Origin: TMP-24 sp046348855
GTDB taxonomy: Bacteria; Pseudomonadota; Alphaproteobacteria; Rhodobacterales; Rhodobacteraceae
Assembly: GCA_046348855.1 (NCBI GenBank)
Contig: JAXMDK010000010.1
Span: 76,374-140,373, forward strand
Length of the DNA: 64,000 nt
Direction: 5' to 3'
The notes beneath the pieces were generated by a model. The model was not told the DNA's origin. It made no database searches and saw nothing but the letters and a program-made list of their open reading frames with translations. The position numbers were made by a program, and so were the translations under genes. Below, piece by piece: positions 27,696-36,735 of the stretch. Numbering within the stretch: position 1 is the stretch's first letter; each line of letters begins with the position of its first letter.

Positions 27696-28867
27696 CCGAC
27701 TGGCTGCCCGCGCCGGGGGCGCCGCTGCCCCATTTCGTGTCGGATGCGCCGTTCGATCCCCATTCGGTGTCGAAGATGACGGCGGCGCAGGAAAAGGTGT
27801 TCCGCGCCTCGCAATTGCGGCTGATGTGGTGGAAGTTCCGCCGTCACCGGCTGGCGCTGATTTCGGCGCTGTTCCTGCTGGTGCTGTACGGCATGGTCAC
27901 GATGGTCGAGTTCCTGGCCCCCTACAACCTTGCTTCGCGCCATGTCGATTTCATCCATGCGCCACCACAGGCGGTGCATCTGTTCGACCAGGGCCGGTTC
28001 GTCGGCCCGTTCGTCTATGGCCGCAAGGCTCGGCTCGACATGGAAACGCTGCAAAGGGTCTATACCGACGATCCGGCCGAGGTTCAGCCCCTGCGGTTCT
28101 TCTGCCACGGCGACGCCTATCGGTTCTGGGGGCTGGTGGCGGCCGACCGGCATCTTGTCTGCCCCGCGCCCGGCGGGCAGGCGTTCCTGCTGGGCACCGA
28201 CCGGCTGGGGCGCGATCTGCTGAGCCGCATCCTCTATGGCGCACGCATTTCGCTGACCATCGGGCTTCTGGGCATTTCGATCAGCTTCGTGCTGGGGATC
28301 GTGATCGGCGGGCTTGCCGGCTATCACGGCGGCATCGTCGATCTGGTGGTGCAGCGGGTGATCGAGGTGCTGCAGTCGATCCCCAGCATCCCCCTGTGGT
28401 TGGCGCTGGCGGCGATCATGCCGGTCACCTGGAGCCCGCTGGTCATCTACCTCGGCATCACCGTGATCCTTGGCCTTCTGGACTGGACGGGGCTGGCGCG
28501 GGCGGTGCGGTCGAAGCTGTTCGCGCTGCGCGAGGAGGATTACGTGCAGGCGGCGCAGCTGATGGGCGCCAGCACCGCCCGCATCATCGGCCGGCACCTG
28601 GTGCCGGGCTTCATGTCGCACCTGATCGCCTCGGCGACGATCGCGGTGCCGGGGATGATCCTGGGAGAAACCGCGCTCAGCTTCCTCGGCCTTGGCCTGC
28701 GCCCGCCGGTCACCAGCTGGGGCGTCCTGCTGACCGAGGCGCGCGATGTCAGCGTGATCGCCTTCTATCCGTGGCTTCTGCTGCCGATGCTGCCGGTGTT
28801 CCTGGTGGTGCTGGCCTTCAACTTCATGGGCGACGGGCTGAGGGACGCGGCCGATCCCTACAGGTGA
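27692..28867 (+). CDS. ABC importer permease, DppC type
   Basis: 391 residues. After a hydrophilic N-terminus, KFRRHRLALISALFLLVLYGMVTMVEFLAPY is the first helix typical of DppC/YejE. A ~150-residue insert before LLGTDRLGRDLLSRILYGARISLTIG marks the longer YejE-like subtype. EEDYVQAAQLMGASTARIIGRHLVPG is the EAA coupling loop, and LSFLGLGLRPPVTSWGVLL is the usual late motif. Its last 10 bp overlap the 3' end of the convergent glycosyltransferase gene. Confidence 0.92.
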   Translation: MTDWLPAPGAPLPHFVSDAPFDPHSVSKMTAAQEKVFRASQLRLMWWKFRRHRLALISALFLLVLYGMVTMVEFLAPYNLASRHVDFIHAPPQAVHLFDQGRFVGPFVYGRKARLDMETLQRVYTDDPAEVQPLRFFCHGDAYRFWGLVAADRHLVCPAPGGQAFLLGTDRLGRDLLSRILYGARISLTIGLLGISISFVLGIVIGGLAGYHGGIVDLVVQRVIEVLQSIPSIPLWLALAAIMPVTWSPLVIYLGITVILGLLDWTGLARAVRSKLFALREEDYVQAAQLMGASTARIIGRHLVPGFMSHLIASATIAVPGMILGETALSFLGLGLRPPVTSWGVLLTEARDVSVIAFYPWLLLPMLPVFLVVLAFNFMGDGLRDAADPYR

Positions 28868-29844
28868 CCGGAGGCGGCCGACTGCCAGGGCTTCCAGGCC
28901 AGAAGCAGGCCGGCGTCCCGCGCTTCGGCCTCGGCGCACAGTTCCCGGATCCTGTCGCGGCCGGTTCCCGCCGGGGCTGACCCGGCGACCAGCGCCGCGT
29001 CGGCAATGGTGACGGCGGCGGCGCGGCAGACGACGGTGAAGAGCAGGGGGCCGGTAGACCACCAGGCCGGCGCGTCCGGCAGCGCCGCCAGCGCGGCGGG
29101 CAGCGCGTCGAGCAGCCGGGCGAACAGCGGATGGCGGGCCGGGGCGGCGATCAAGGCATTGCTCAGCAGCACGCTGCCCGCGCCGGTCTGGCGGGGGATG
29201 TCTTCGGCGATGCAGGTCAGCCCGACCAGCGGCAGGCGGTCGCCGAAGCTGATGCTTTCGCGCGCCGGATACCAGTCGCAATCCAGATAGATGCCGCCCA
29301 CCTGCGACAGGACGGCGTAGCGCGCCACGTCGACCGCCCCCGGCATGTCGCCGCGCGCCGCCATCGCCTGAAAGACCGGGTGGCGGTCGACGCCGATTGC
29401 GGCCAGGTCGGCCTCGCGCCACAGCCGGTAGGACAGGCCGTGCCGGGCGGCATGGCGGCGCCAGGCCTCGGTCGTTTCGGGCGGCGGGTGTGGCCCGATC
29501 CAGATCTGGTGCAGGATACGCGGCACCTCGGCCCGCCCCGACTCGGTCAGCGCGGCGCGCTCGGGCGTGGTGAAGTGGCCAAGATGGGCCAACAGGTCGG
29601 GCGGCGGCGCCAGCGTCTGCTGAAGCCCGATCCGGGTCAGAACATCGCCTTCGGCCTTGGCCAGTTTCAGGAACGCCGCATGCAGCTTGCGCGGCATGCC
29701 AAGGACGGTCGGGGGGCCAAGCGCCCCGCCATCGGGTTCGGCCCGCAGCCGGTCCAGCAGGGCGCGGGCTTCCGCAATGTGTCCGGCGGCGATCCGGGCG
29801 CGCGCTTCGGCCAGAAGGGCGCGCAGGTCGGCTGTGTCGTTCAT
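28858..29844 (-). CDS. Glycosyltransferase with DXD sugar-binding region
   Basis: 328 residues from ATG 29844 (ATG 29871 also possible). The N-terminal 100 residues are Ala/Leu-rich helices with a short repeat-like character (ARALLAEARARIAAGHIAEARALL). The catalytic part contains EVPRILHQIWIGPHPPPETTEAWRRH and VDVARYAVLSQVGGIYLDCDWYPAR, matching the DXD-containing Gly_transf_sug group (GT32-like), in which D-x-D coordinates metal and nucleotide sugar. There is no signal peptide. It is an isolated gene, convergent with the ABC permease. Acceptor and sugar are unknown. Confidence 0.8.
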   Translation of the reverse strand: MNDTADLRALLAEARARIAAGHIAEARALLDRLRAEPDGGALGPPTVLGMPRKLHAAFLKLAKAEGDVLTRIGLQQTLAPPPDLLAHLGHFTTPERAALTESGRAEVPRILHQIWIGPHPPPETTEAWRRHAARHGLSYRLWREADLAAIGVDRHPVFQAMAARGDMPGAVDVARYAVLSQVGGIYLDCDWYPARESISFGDRLPLVGLTCIAEDIPRQTGAGSVLLSNALIAAPARHPLFARLLDALPAALAALPDAPAWWSTGPLLFTVVCRAAAVTIADAALVAGSAPAGTGRDRIRELCAEAEARDAGLLLAWKPWQSAASGHL

Positions 29845-29976
29845 GGCGCTTGACGGCCTTTCAGCGTTCATCGCGCCGACAGCAGAGCGAAACCCCGCCC
29901 GAATGGCAAGTGTCCGGCGCGGGGCGGCAATTCGGGCCGCTGCCCGAAAGCTTTGCTTGCGCGGTGCCGAAATGAA

Positions 29977-29994
29977 TTTTACCATTTGATAAAA
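29977..29994. promoter_or_regulatory. 18-bp near-palindromic operator upstream of the BMP importer
   Basis: TTTTACCATTTGATAAAA matches its own reverse complement at 14 of 18 positions. It sits 51 bp before the BMP start in an otherwise GC-rich stretch. Half-sites TTTTA-CA and TG-TAAAA look like a dimeric repressor site. No candidate repressor gene is adjacent except the LuxR-type protein at 35863, whose family usually does not use such sites. Confidence 0.45.
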
Positions 29995-30044
29995 ACGATG
30001 CGCAAGAAAGCGAAACGCACCAAGCCAACACAAGGGGAGAGACC

Positions 30045-31055
30045 ATGACCAAGGAGTTCCTGCCAACGACCCGCCGCAACCTGATGCTGGGTTCCGGCGC
30101 GCTGGCGCTGTCGGCCGCGATCCCGAAATCCCTTCTGGCCGCCGATCCGATCAAGATGGCCGGCGTCTATACCGTTCCGGTCGAGCAGCAATGGGTCAGC
30201 CGCATTCATGTGGCCGCCGACGCCGCCAAGGCCGCGGGCCAGGTCGACTATACCTATACCGAGAATGTCGCCAACACCGACTATCCGCGGGTGATGCGCG
30301 AATATTGCGAATCGGGCGTGAAGCTGCTGGTGGGCGAAATCTTCGGCGCCGAGCAGGAAGCGCGCGAGGTGGTGGCCGACTACCCGGACGTCGCCTTCCT
30401 GCTGGGCTCGTCGCTCCCGCCCGACGACAAGCTGCCGAACCTGGCGGTCTTCGACAATTACATCCAGGACGCGGCCTACCTGACCGGCATCGTCGCCGGG
30501 TCGATGACCAAGGGCAACATCGGCATGGTCGGCGGCTTCCCGATCCCCGAGGTCAACCGGCTGATGAATGCCTTCATGGCCGGCGCGCGGGAAATGAACA
30601 AGGACATCAAGTTCCAGGTCGCCTTCATCGGGTCGTGGTTCGATCCGCCGAAGGCCAAGGAAACCGCTTTCGGCATGATCGACGGCGGGGCGGACCTGCT
30701 TTACGCCGAACGGTTCGGCGTGTCGGACGCCGCCAAGGAACGCAAGGTTCTGGCCATCGGCAACGTGATCGACACCCAGAAGGACTATCCCGACACGGTG
30801 GTCGCCTCGGCGCTGTGGCATTTCGAGCCGACGCTGCAGAAGGCCATCGCCAACGTTCAGGCTGGCACGTTCAAGGCCGACAATTATGGCGTCTATTCGG
30901 CGATGAAGGAGGGCGGCTGTTCGCTGGCGCCGTTCGGCACCTTCGAAGGCAAGGTGCCCGAGGCGGCGGTCAAGCTGGTCGCAGACCGAACCGAGGCGAT
31001 CAAGTCCGGGTCCTTCACCGTCGAGATCAACGACAACCAGCCGCAGTCGTCGTGA
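30045..31055 (+). CDS. BMP-family (PnrA-like) ABC importer substrate-binding protein
   Basis: 336 residues with a strong ribosome-binding site (AAGGGGAGAGACC). The N-terminus has TTRRNLMLGSGALALSAAIPKSLLAADP, a twin-arginine signal followed by a cleavage region. YTVPVEQQWVSRIHVAADAA, LLVGEIFGAEQEAREVVADYP, FDNYIQDAAYLTGIVAG and VGGFPIPEVNRLMNAFMAGA are the conserved BMP blocks. Family members bind nucleosides or free bases. With the following ATPase, two permeases and a cytosine-deaminase-like enzyme it forms one operon, so a purine or pyrimidine base is the likely ligand. Confidence 0.92.
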   Translation: MTKEFLPTTRRNLMLGSGALALSAAIPKSLLAADPIKMAGVYTVPVEQQWVSRIHVAADAAKAAGQVDYTYTENVANTDYPRVMREYCESGVKLLVGEIFGAEQEAREVVADYPDVAFLLGSSLPPDDKLPNLAVFDNYIQDAAYLTGIVAGSMTKGNIGMVGGFPIPEVNRLMNAFMAGAREMNKDIKFQVAFIGSWFDPPKAKETAFGMIDGGADLLYAERFGVSDAAKERKVLAIGNVIDTQKDYPDTVVASALWHFEPTLQKAIANVQAGTFKADNYGVYSAMKEGGCSLAPFGTFEGKVPEAAVKLVADRTEAIKSGSFTVEINDNQPQSS

Positions 31056-32602
31056 CCGGCGACAAGGGTCGGGCGCAGGACATCGTCCTGCGCCTGGATC
31101 GGATCACCAAGCGTTTCGGTCCGCTGGTCGCCAACGATGCGATCAGCGTGACCCTGGCGCGGGGCGAGGTGGTGGCGCTTCTGGGCGAGAACGGCGCGGG
31201 CAAGACCACGCTGATGAACATCCTCTTTGGCCACTACACTGCCGACGAGGGGCGGGTCGAAGCGTTCGGCCAGCCCCTGCCGCCAGGCCAGCCCCGCGCC
31301 GCGCTGGCGGCGGGGATCGGCATGGTCCACCAGCATTTCACCCTGGCCGACAACCTGTCGGTGATCGACAATATCCGCCTGGGGACCGAGCGGCTGCTGT
31401 CCTGGGGCGCGGGACAGGCGGCGGCCAGGGCGCGGATCGCCGAACTGTCGCGCGACTTCGGGCTGGCGGTCCATCCCGACGCGCGGGTGGGGGCGCTGAC
31501 GGTCGGCGAACGGCAGAGGGTCGAGATCCTCAAGGCGCTCTACCGCGACGCGCGCATCCTGATCCTCGACGAGCCGACTGCCGTGCTGACCCCGCAGGAA
31601 ACCGACGCGCTGTTCGAAACCTTGCGCAAGGCCATCGCCCGCGGGCTGTCGATCCTGTTCATCTCACACAAGCTGCACGAGGTGATGGCGATTGCCGACC
31701 GCTGCGTGGTCTTGCGCCACGGCAAGGTGGTGGGCGAGGTCGACACTGCCGCCACCGACCGCGCGGCGCTGGCGGCGATGATGGTCGGCGGCAGCGTGAC
31801 GATGCCGCGCGCCGACCTGCGCGAACCCGGCGCGGTGCTGTTCCGCCTGGCGGCGGTGTCGACGCCCGACCGGGGCACGGCGCCGGGCCTGCGGTCGGCC
31901 GACCTGGAACTCTGTTCGGGCCAGATCACCGGGCTGGCGGGGGTGTCGGGCAACGGCCAGGCGGCGGTGGCCGAGCTTCTGTCGGGGCTGGCGCTACCCC
32001 AGGCCGGCGCGCTGGAGCTGCATGGAAAACCGCTGGGCGACTGGAACCCGCGCCGGGCCATCGGCGCCGGCATCGCCCGCATCCCCGAGGACCGGCACAA
32101 GACCGGCACCATCGCCGATTTCACCCTGTCCGAGAACGCCATTCTCGAAGGCTATTTCCGTCCGGGTTTCTCGCGCGCGGGCCTGATCGACTGGACGGCG
32201 GCCGAGGCCTTTGCCCGGACCATTATCGACACCTACGACGTGCGCTGCCCCGGCCCGCAGGCGCGCATCCGGCTTTTGTCGGGGGGCAACATGCAGAAGC
32301 TGATCCTTGGCCGGGTGCTGGAGCCCCGGCCCGGCATCATCCTGGCCAACCAGCCCGTTCGGGGGCTGGACGTCGGCGCCATCGCCTATGTCCACGCCCG
32401 CCTGATCGCGGCGCGCGACGCCGGGGCGGCGGTCCTGCTGATTTCCGAGGACCTGGACGAAATCCAAAGCCTGTCCGACGTGATCCATGTGATTTCCGCT
32501 GGCCGCATCAGCCCCGGCTTTCGGCGCGGCAGCAAGAGCGCCGCCGAACTGGGTCTGTGGATGGCCGGGCAGGGGTTCGCGGAGGGCGCCGATGCGGCTT
32601 GA
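31052..32602 (+). CDS. ABC importer ATPase, double-domain sugar/nucleoside type
   Basis: 516 residues, starting at GTG 31052 which overlaps the BMP stop (GTGA). No ATG fits and the coupling supports this start. Domain 1 has GENGAGKTT, LTVGERQRVEILKAL and LILDEPTAVLTPQETD. Domain 2 is the degenerate partner usual in this class: GVSGNGQAAVAE in place of Walker A and LSGGNMQKLILGR as signature, with LANQPVRGLDVGA. The EDRHKTG motif of nucleoside/ribose importers is present. It powers permeases 32592 and 33632. Confidence 0.92.
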   Translation: MTGDKGRAQDIVLRLDRITKRFGPLVANDAISVTLARGEVVALLGENGAGKTTLMNILFGHYTADEGRVEAFGQPLPPGQPRAALAAGIGMVHQHFTLADNLSVIDNIRLGTERLLSWGAGQAAARARIAELSRDFGLAVHPDARVGALTVGERQRVEILKALYRDARILILDEPTAVLTPQETDALFETLRKAIARGLSILFISHKLHEVMAIADRCVVLRHGKVVGEVDTAATDRAALAAMMVGGSVTMPRADLREPGAVLFRLAAVSTPDRGTAPGLRSADLELCSGQITGLAGVSGNGQAAVAELLSGLALPQAGALELHGKPLGDWNPRRAIGAGIARIPEDRHKTGTIADFTLSENAILEGYFRPGFSRAGLIDWTAAEAFARTIIDTYDVRCPGPQARIRLLSGGNMQKLILGRVLEPRPGIILANQPVRGLDVGAIAYVHARLIAARDAGAAVLLISEDLDEIQSLSDVIHVISAGRISPGFRRGSKSAAELGLWMAGQGFAEGADAA

Positions 32603-33635
32603 ACCCATCGCCAATCCGACGCTGGCCCGCCGCCTGGGTTTTCCGGCGGCGGCGCTGGGCGCCACGGTGCTGGTGGCCTCGGTCCTGGCGCTGATCGCCG
32701 GGGCCAATCCGTTCGCCACCCTTGGTCTGATCGTCGACGGCGCGGTCGGATCGCGCTTTGCGCTCCTGGAGACCTTGAACCGGGCGACGCCCCTGATCTT
32801 CACCGGGCTGGCGGTGGCGGTGGCCTTCCGGGCGCGGCTGTGGAACATCGGCGCCGAGGCGCAGCTGTACGCCGGCGCCATCGTTGCGGTGCTTCTGGGA
32901 ACGGGGGCGGTGGGCAGCCCCTTCGTCCTGCCGCTCACTGCCGTTGTGGCGATGCTGGCGGGGGCGCTGGTCCTGCTGGGGCCGGTCTTGCTGAAGACCC
33001 GGCTGGGCGTGGACGAGGTCGTCACCACGCTGCTCATCAACTTCATCATGCTCCTTTTCGTGTCCTACCTGCTGGAAGGGCCGATGAAGGACCCGATGGG
33101 CATGGGCTGGCCGAAATCAGCCCCGCTGATCAAGGAGGCGCGGCTGCCCCGGCTGGTTGAAGGGTTGCGCCTGCACTGGGGCTTTGCCATCGCACTGGTG
33201 GCCGCCGTCGCCGTCTGGCTGATCGAAACCCGCACCACGCTGGGGTTCGAGATGCGCGCCGTCGGGCAGAATCGGCAGGCGGCACGGTTCGCCGGCATGC
33301 CGGTCAACGTGGTGCTGGTCAAGACGGCGCTCTTGTCGGGCGGGCTGGCGGCGCTGGCCGGCTGGTCCGAGGTGGCGGGCGTGAAGGGGCACCTGAGCCT
33401 CGATCTGTCGCCGGGGTTCGGCTACATGGGGATCATCGTGGCGATGCTGGCACTGCTGCATCCGCTGGGCGTGGTGGTCAGCGCCCTGTTCTGCGCCGGC
33501 ATCTTCGTCGGGTCGGATTCCATGAGCCGCGCCGCCGGGGTGCCGACCTATATCGCCGACATGCTTCTGGCGGCGGCGCTTCTGTTCATGGTGCTGGCGA
33601 TTCTTCTGACGCGGGCAAGGGTGGTGCGCGGATGA
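32592..33635 (+). CDS. Nucleoside/base ABC importer permease 1
   Basis: 347 residues, starting inside the ATPase gene (11-bp overlap). It is highly hydrophobic with about eight to ten membrane segments. TPLIFTGLAVAVAFRARLWNIGAEAQLYAGAI is the diagnostic motif of the YufP/NupP type of the branched-chain-like permease superfamily (BPD_transp_2), with FEMRAVGQNRQAARFAGMPVN as the coupling region. It would form a heterodimer with the product of 33632. Confidence 0.92.
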   Translation: MRLEPIANPTLARRLGFPAAALGATVLVASVLALIAGANPFATLGLIVDGAVGSRFALLETLNRATPLIFTGLAVAVAFRARLWNIGAEAQLYAGAIVAVLLGTGAVGSPFVLPLTAVVAMLAGALVLLGPVLLKTRLGVDEVVTTLLINFIMLLFVSYLLEGPMKDPMGMGWPKSAPLIKEARLPRLVEGLRLHWGFAIALVAAVAVWLIETRTTLGFEMRAVGQNRQAARFAGMPVNVVLVKTALLSGGLAALAGWSEVAGVKGHLSLDLSPGFGYMGIIVAMLALLHPLGVVVSALFCAGIFVGSDSMSRAAGVPTYIADMLLAAALLFMVLAILLTRARVVRG

Positions 33636-34579
33636 CCGCACTGATCGACATCCTGATTTCGGCCAGCTTCTGGGCCGCCGTGATCCGCATCGCCTCGCCG
33701 CTGATCTTCGCGACGATGGGCGAACTGGTCTGCGAACGCGCCGGGGTGCTGAATCTGGGGATCGAGGGAATCATGGTCGCCGGGGCCTTCGCGGGCTGGA
33801 TGGCGGTCTATCTGGGCCTGCCGCTGGCCGGGGGCGTCGCGGTGGCGCTGGTTGTGGGGATGCTCTTCGGCCTGTTGCATGCGGTGCTGACCGTGCCGTT
33901 CGGGCTCAGCCAGCATGTCGTCGGGCTGGGCGTGACGCTGCTGGCGACGTCGGCCAGTTCCTTCGCCTACCGGCTGATGCTGCCCGAAGTGACGAGCCCG
34001 CCGAAGATCGTCCCGTTCGCGGCCCTGGATGTTCCGCTTCTGTCGGGCATTCCGCTGCTCGGCCCGGCGCTGTTTTCGCAGACGGCGCTTACCTACCTGG
34101 CCTTCGCCGTGGCGTTCGTGACCTACTGGGTGCTGTTCCGCACACCCCTGGGACTGGCGGTGCGGGCGGTCGGCGAAAACCCGGCGGCAGTCGAGGCGCA
34201 GGGCCTGTCGGTGACGGCGCTGCGGATGGGCGCCGTCGTCGCGGGATCGGGGCTGATGGCGGTGGGCGGGGCGTTCCTGACGCTGTCGGCCTTTTCGTCC
34301 TTCTTCTTCGAAATGGTCAACGGACGCGGTTGGATCTGCATCGCGCTGGTCGTGTTCGGCGGCTGGAAGCCGGGCAAGGCGGTGTTGGGCGCCATCCTGT
34401 TCGCCGCGTTCGACGCCTTGCAGATCCGGTTGCAGCAGACGCCGGCCGGCGCGCATGTGCCCTACCAGTTCTTCCTGATGGCGCCCTACGTGCTGTCGAT
34501 CCTGGCTCTGATCCTGATGTCGCGGCGCGCCGAGGTGCCGGCGGCGCTGATGCTGCCCTACAACAAGGGGGAACGTTGA
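33632..34579 (+). CDS. Nucleoside/base ABC importer permease 2
   Basis: 315 residues, ATGA overlap with permease 1. ASPLIFATMGELVCERAGVLNLGIEGIMVAGAF is the typical motif of the second permease (YufQ/NupQ type), and TPLGLAVRAVGENPAAVEAQGLSV is the coupling loop. About eight membrane helices. Its TGA stop shares one base with the ATG of the deaminase gene, so the hydrolase is translated directly after the transporter. Confidence 0.92.
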   Translation: MTALIDILISASFWAAVIRIASPLIFATMGELVCERAGVLNLGIEGIMVAGAFAGWMAVYLGLPLAGGVAVALVVGMLFGLLHAVLTVPFGLSQHVVGLGVTLLATSASSFAYRLMLPEVTSPPKIVPFAALDVPLLSGIPLLGPALFSQTALTYLAFAVAFVTYWVLFRTPLGLAVRAVGENPAAVEAQGLSVTALRMGAVVAGSGLMAVGGAFLTLSAFSSFFFEMVNGRGWICIALVVFGGWKPGKAVLGAILFAAFDALQIRLQQTPAGAHVPYQFFLMAPYVLSILALILMSRRAEVPAALMLPYNKGER

Positions 34580-35856
34580 TGTTCGATCTGATCGTCAAGG
34601 GTGGCACCCTGCCCGACGGCACCGTCGCCGACATCGCCATTCGGGGCGACCGGATCGCCGCCAGGGGCAAGGTCGACGGCCCCGCCGCGCGGGTGATCGA
34701 CGCCACCGGCGACCTGGTGTCGCCGCCGTTCGTCGATCCGCATTTCCACATGGATGCGACGCTGTCCTACGGCCTGCCGCGCGTCAACGCTTCGGGCACG
34801 CTTCTGGAGGGCATCGCGCTTTGGGGCGAGTTGCGCGACATCGCCAGCGTCGACGACATGATCGGCCGGGCGCTGACCTATTGCGACTGGGCGGTGTCGA
34901 TGGGGCTTCTGGCGATCCGCACCCATGTCGACACCACGCCCGACCATCTGCGCGGGGTCGAGGCGATGCTGGAGGTGAAGCGGCGGGTTGCGCCCTATAT
35001 CGACCTGCAACTGGTGGCCTTCCCCCAGGACGGACTTTACCGCACCACGACCGGCCGCGCCAATCTGCTGCGGGCGCTGGACATGGGAGTCGACGTGGTC
35101 GGCGGCATCCCGCATTTCGAGCGCACGATGGACGAAGGCGCGGCTTCCGTCCGCGATCTGGCCCGTATCGCCGCCGACCGCGGGCTGATGCTGGACCTGC
35201 ATTGCGACGAAACCGACGATCCGCATAGCCGCCATGTCGAGACGCTTGCCGCCGAAGTCACCCGTCACGGGCTGGGCGGCCGCGCGGCGGGAAGCCACCT
35301 GACCTCGATGCATTCGATGGACAATTATTATGTCTCGAAGCTGCTGCCGCTGATCGCCGAAAGCGGCATGACCGCGATCCCCAACCCGCTCATCAACATC
35401 ACGCTGCAAGGCCGCCACGACACGTTCCCCAAGCGCCGGGGCCTGACAAGGGTCAAGGAAATGCAGGCGCTGGGCATCACCGTCGGCTGGGGGCAGGATT
35501 GCGTGCTGGACCCCTGGTATTCGCTGGGCACCGCCGACATGCTGGACGTGGCCTTCATGGGCCTGCATGTGGCGCAGATGACCCACCCGGCCGAGATGGC
35601 GCGCTGCTTCGACATGGTGACGAATGCCAACGCCCGGATCATGAACCTGCAAGGCTATGGGCTGGCGGTCGGCGACGTCGCCTCGCTGGTGGTTCTGGAT
35701 GCGGCGAACCCGACCGAGGCGCTGCGGCTCAGGCCCGACCGGCTGGCGGTCATCGCCCGGGGCAAGGTCGTCGCCGAACGGCACCGGAACGACGCGCGGC
35801 TGTCGGTTCCGGGACGGCCACCCACCGTTCGCCGCCGCCATCGGGCCGATGGCTGA
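34579..35856 (+). CDS. codA: Cytosine deaminase-like amidohydrolase
   Basis: 425 residues. Metal and catalytic motifs of the CodA group are all present: FVDPHFHMDATLSYG (H-x-H), MLDLHCDETDDPHSRH (His and catalytic Glu), GSHLTSMHSMDNYY, and VGWGQDCVLDPWYSLGTADML (metal Asp). The NPLINITLQGRHDTFPKRRGLTRVKEM block closely follows the E. coli CodA sequence as I remember it. The likely reaction is hydrolytic deamination of cytosine or a related base (isoguanine, creatinine-like rings) in the cytosol. Translation is coupled to the importer, so the imported compound is probably its substrate. The C-terminal ~20 residues are Arg-rich and poorly conserved-looking. Confidence 0.85.
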   Translation: MFDLIVKGGTLPDGTVADIAIRGDRIAARGKVDGPAARVIDATGDLVSPPFVDPHFHMDATLSYGLPRVNASGTLLEGIALWGELRDIASVDDMIGRALTYCDWAVSMGLLAIRTHVDTTPDHLRGVEAMLEVKRRVAPYIDLQLVAFPQDGLYRTTTGRANLLRALDMGVDVVGGIPHFERTMDEGAASVRDLARIAADRGLMLDLHCDETDDPHSRHVETLAAEVTRHGLGGRAAGSHLTSMHSMDNYYVSKLLPLIAESGMTAIPNPLINITLQGRHDTFPKRRGLTRVKEMQALGITVGWGQDCVLDPWYSLGTADMLDVAFMGLHVAQMTHPAEMARCFDMVTNANARIMNLQGYGLAVGDVASLVVLDAANPTEALRLRPDRLAVIARGKVVAERHRNDARLSVPGRPPTVRRRHRADG

Positions 35857-35862
35857 GGCGGT

Positions 35863-36642
35863 TCAGCCGGTCAGCGCCAGGATATATTGCAGGAACAGCT
35901 CGCGTTCGGTGGTGATGTCCAGCTTGCGGTAGATGTTGCGGCGGTGGTTCTTCACCGTGCCGGTGGTGATCGCCATCCGCCGGGCGATGGTCGCGGGCGG
36001 ATGGCCGGCGACCGTCATGCCCACCAGTTCCCGTTCCCGCGCGGTCAGGTCGGGCCACAGCCCGTCCGGCAGGCCGGCGCTGTCGGTCAGCCCCGGTTCG
36101 CGCCCCGGCCGGGCGGTCTGGCCGGTGCGACGAAAGCCGGGCGCGCGCAGCCGGATGTCCTGCGCATGCAGCGCGGCGACGACCGGATAGTGGTTTTCCA
36201 GTCGCTGCACCTCGGCGGGCGAATATTTCTGCCGGCTGCGGTCAAGGAAGATACCCAGGCACCAGTCGTCCCCATCCTCCAGCATCACGCCCAGCTCGTC
36301 GCATATGTCGGATTCCCCGAGGAAGTCCGCGACATAGGGGCCGCGCGCCTCTGGCCCGCCGGCGCGCAGCCGCACCACGCCGGGCCGGCGGTTCTGGCGC
36401 CATCCGGCATAGAACGGGTCGAAGACGTAGTAGCTTTCCAGATATTTTCGCACGATCTCGGGCGAATAGTTGCGCCAGGACAGGAACTCGGGCCGCTGGG
36501 TGGCCGAATAGCGCACCACCGCCACCTTGTCGTGCAGGACCAGCGCGGCGATCAGGTCGATCAGCCGGTCGACATGGTCGTCGCTGCCGATCGCCGAAAT
36601 CGCTGCCGTCAGGGCGGGCAGCACGGATTGTTCGCCGGACAT
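35863..36642 (-). CDS. LuxR-family transcriptional regulator
   Basis: 259 residues from ATG 36642 (GAAGGGGGGCGG upstream favours it over ATG 36675). The C-terminal LTARERELVGMTVAGHPPATIARRMAITTGTVKNHRRNIYRKLDITTERELFLQYI is a complete LuxR/GerE helix-turn-helix. The N-terminal ~180 residues, with YYVFDPFYAGWRQNR and FLGESDICDELGVMLEDGDDWCLGIFLDRS, form the ligand or sensory domain typical of LuxR proteins next to catabolic operons. It is convergent with the codA operon (6 bp between stops) and may respond to the transported compound. Confidence 0.85.
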   Translation of the reverse strand: MSGEQSVLPALTAAISAIGSDDHVDRLIDLIAALVLHDKVAVVRYSATQRPEFLSWRNYSPEIVRKYLESYYVFDPFYAGWRQNRRPGVVRLRAGGPEARGPYVADFLGESDICDELGVMLEDGDDWCLGIFLDRSRQKYSPAEVQRLENHYPVVAALHAQDIRLRAPGFRRTGQTARPGREPGLTDSAGLPDGLWPDLTARERELVGMTVAGHPPATIARRMAITTGTVKNHRRNIYRKLDITTERELFLQYILALTG

Positions 36643-36735
36643 CCGCCCCCCTTCGGCCGGTTTCCCCGATGACATAGCGGGGCGGCGCGTCCGCTGTCCA
36701 GACCAGCCATGACCGGCGGGCCGGGGCGATGGCGG

